From Glandiceps talaboti (Eukaryota > Hemichordata > Enteropneusta > Spengelidae), in NCBI RefSeq assembly GCF_964340395.1, contig NC_135561.1, positions 22,001,986 through 22,065,985 on the forward strand: a stretch of DNA of 64,000 bases. The letters are read 5' to 3'. Under the pieces are notes generated by a model. The model did not search any database and had not been told where the DNA came from. It saw only the letters and a program-made list of their open reading frames with translations. Below are positions 58,691 through 64,000 of this stretch, one piece after another. A program made the translations under genes and the position numbers. The stretch's first letter is position 1. Every line of letters begins with the position of its first letter.

Positions 58691-58745
58691 GGTTTGGTGG
58701 TATCTCGTAGGACGTTAGTCGACCAACATTAGGGAAGTAGGTAGC

Positions 58746-62784
<4,039 letters not shown>

Positions 62785-64000
62785 AGAAATGAAGACATTA
62801 TTTTATTGATGGACTTTGATACGTTATTATTAGAATCGAACACCCTATTTCATCGACTTTTCAATCGAACACCCTATCAGCCTATAGACTTTAAGATATG
62901 GTGTACCTTACATACTACCTATTTCAATGCTTTATAAATTGGATACCCTATCTAAACTATTTTTTTGTCAGCTTACTTGCATGTATATTATATTTTTATT
63001 ATTTCTATGTGTCTATATATTGATAATACATATACATATAGGAGTACGTTCACATGAATTTGAATGCGGTTGTGAAGTAACAGTGTTAGCATTAGCACCA
63101 CCATTTCTCAGACGATAACATGGGTTGTCAATATATCGCACCGTTTTCTTTTACTTTAATATCTACTACAATTTTTCTACCGTCAGACAACCTTTCGTCC
63201 TCGTTCGCGAACATCTTTGTGAACAATCAAACTTTTTTTAGTTGATCGACAGTTCTTTGTCCTTGTTCACAAAATATTTTATACATCATCAGAGGGATAT
63301 TGAGTACCCAAAATAGTTCTAATGAACTTCACTTTGTAGGGAATGAGGATAGTACGTCAACTCACGTTTACTTTCTATTATTGACTGATAGGATATACAT
63401 ATCCATATATTATATATAAACATTTTTTTCATAGAAAATAAAAGTGAAGATATTGAACTTTAGTAAAACTTATCCATTGATTGAATGTAAGATTATGTAC
63501 AGGTTAATCTGTAGGTATGGCAGTTTGAATGCAAATCTACTGTCTTCACATATCGTCTGTCTTGACTTTAATAGATTTCATCAATCGCTCAAGTCGATTT
63601 TGTACGACTACTAGAAATTGTACATTATTGCGAGAGTCGTACGGAACAGATCCTGGGGGAAAAGACTCAGGGGAACAGGTCATAGGGAGCAGACCCAAGG
63701 GAATAGGACCCTGGGGAAACAGGATTATAGTTTGTCTATGTTTTACTATAAGTAATTGGTTATCATTATAAGTATTTGATGAGCAATCAATCAATTTATA
63801 AATATATTGATAACCGTCAAGATTGAAAAGCATTAACTCTGTCAATCTCTACTGACAAGGACAAGGACATTTCACCATCATATTCTTGGAATTCGAAAAT
63901 CGTGAAATGTGTACACAGTTGCTATTAATAGAATATATTATTGTGTATATGTATGAGTTGATTTACATCAGATTATTGACTGCAGCCCTGGTAACTCGTC
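62785..64000. other. 3' flank of BARX
   Basis: Presumed 3' UTR then unique AT-rich sequence. A 21-base motif ATCGAACACCCTATYWNNY recurs at about 62836 and 62866. A degenerate CAGGGGAACAGGTCATAGGG-like repeat lies at 63650-63725. No other gene is seen before the window ends. Confidence 0.5.

Overview
This is animal nuclear DNA. Genes are split by GT-AG introns, codon use is that of an AT-rich metazoan, and several proteins are clear animal orthologues. Decayed non-LTR retrotransposons and a large amount of micro- and minisatellite fill the space between. The mix (BARX homeobox, GT12 GalNAc-transferase, a divergent O-fucosyltransferase-like enzyme, CR1/L2-like LINE tails) suggests a marine invertebrate, for example a hemichordate, cephalochordate or lophotrochozoan. 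I cannot name the species from the sequence.

Layout. (1) 1-10480: a five-exon O-fucosyltransferase-like type II membrane protein. Its 5' exon region is tandemly duplicated (1-1216 and 1217-2124). Its first intron holds a 2.9 kb inverted-terminal-repeat element, itself interrupted by a LINE fragment. (2) 11.3-13.6 kb: dispersed repeat, a LINE fragment with an open reverse-transcriptase C-terminus, and GA/GT/AT microsatellites. (3) 13.86-33.11 kb: a tandem array of four copies of a four-exon gene of unknown function (about 248 aa). Units are 6.0, 5.4 and 5.2 kb, and each promoter carries a perfect RFX-type X-box. Copy 1 contains a private LINE insertion and copy 4 has a frameshifted first exon. 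(4) 34.3-43.45 kb: prefoldin subunit 2 (PFDN2, three exons, 149 aa). Both introns are filled by minisatellites, and the intron 2 satellite is an array of about 55 look-alikes of the intron's own 3' splice site. (5) 44-49 kb: intergenic, with a second 1.7 kb inverted-repeat element and simple repeats. (6) 50.35-51.97 kb, minus strand: an intronless-CDS beta-1,4-GalNAc-transferase (GT12), with a 33-bp minisatellite just past its stop and a 43-bp minisatellite upstream. (7) 53.2-58.7 kb: more minisatellites and unannotated intergenic sequence. (8) 58.75-62.78 kb: a three-exon BARX-class homeobox gene (225 aa), with a third inverted-repeat element in intron 1.

The genes do not form an obvious pathway: two are Golgi-type glycosyltransferases, one a cytosolic chaperone subunit, one a transcription factor, and one a probable ciliary or sperm gene cluster by its X-box. 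The most unusual points are the splice-site-mimicking minisatellite inside PFDN2 and the undescribed X-box tandem gene family. All splice sites are read by eye from reading frame, phase and GT-AG consensus; no transcript data were available.
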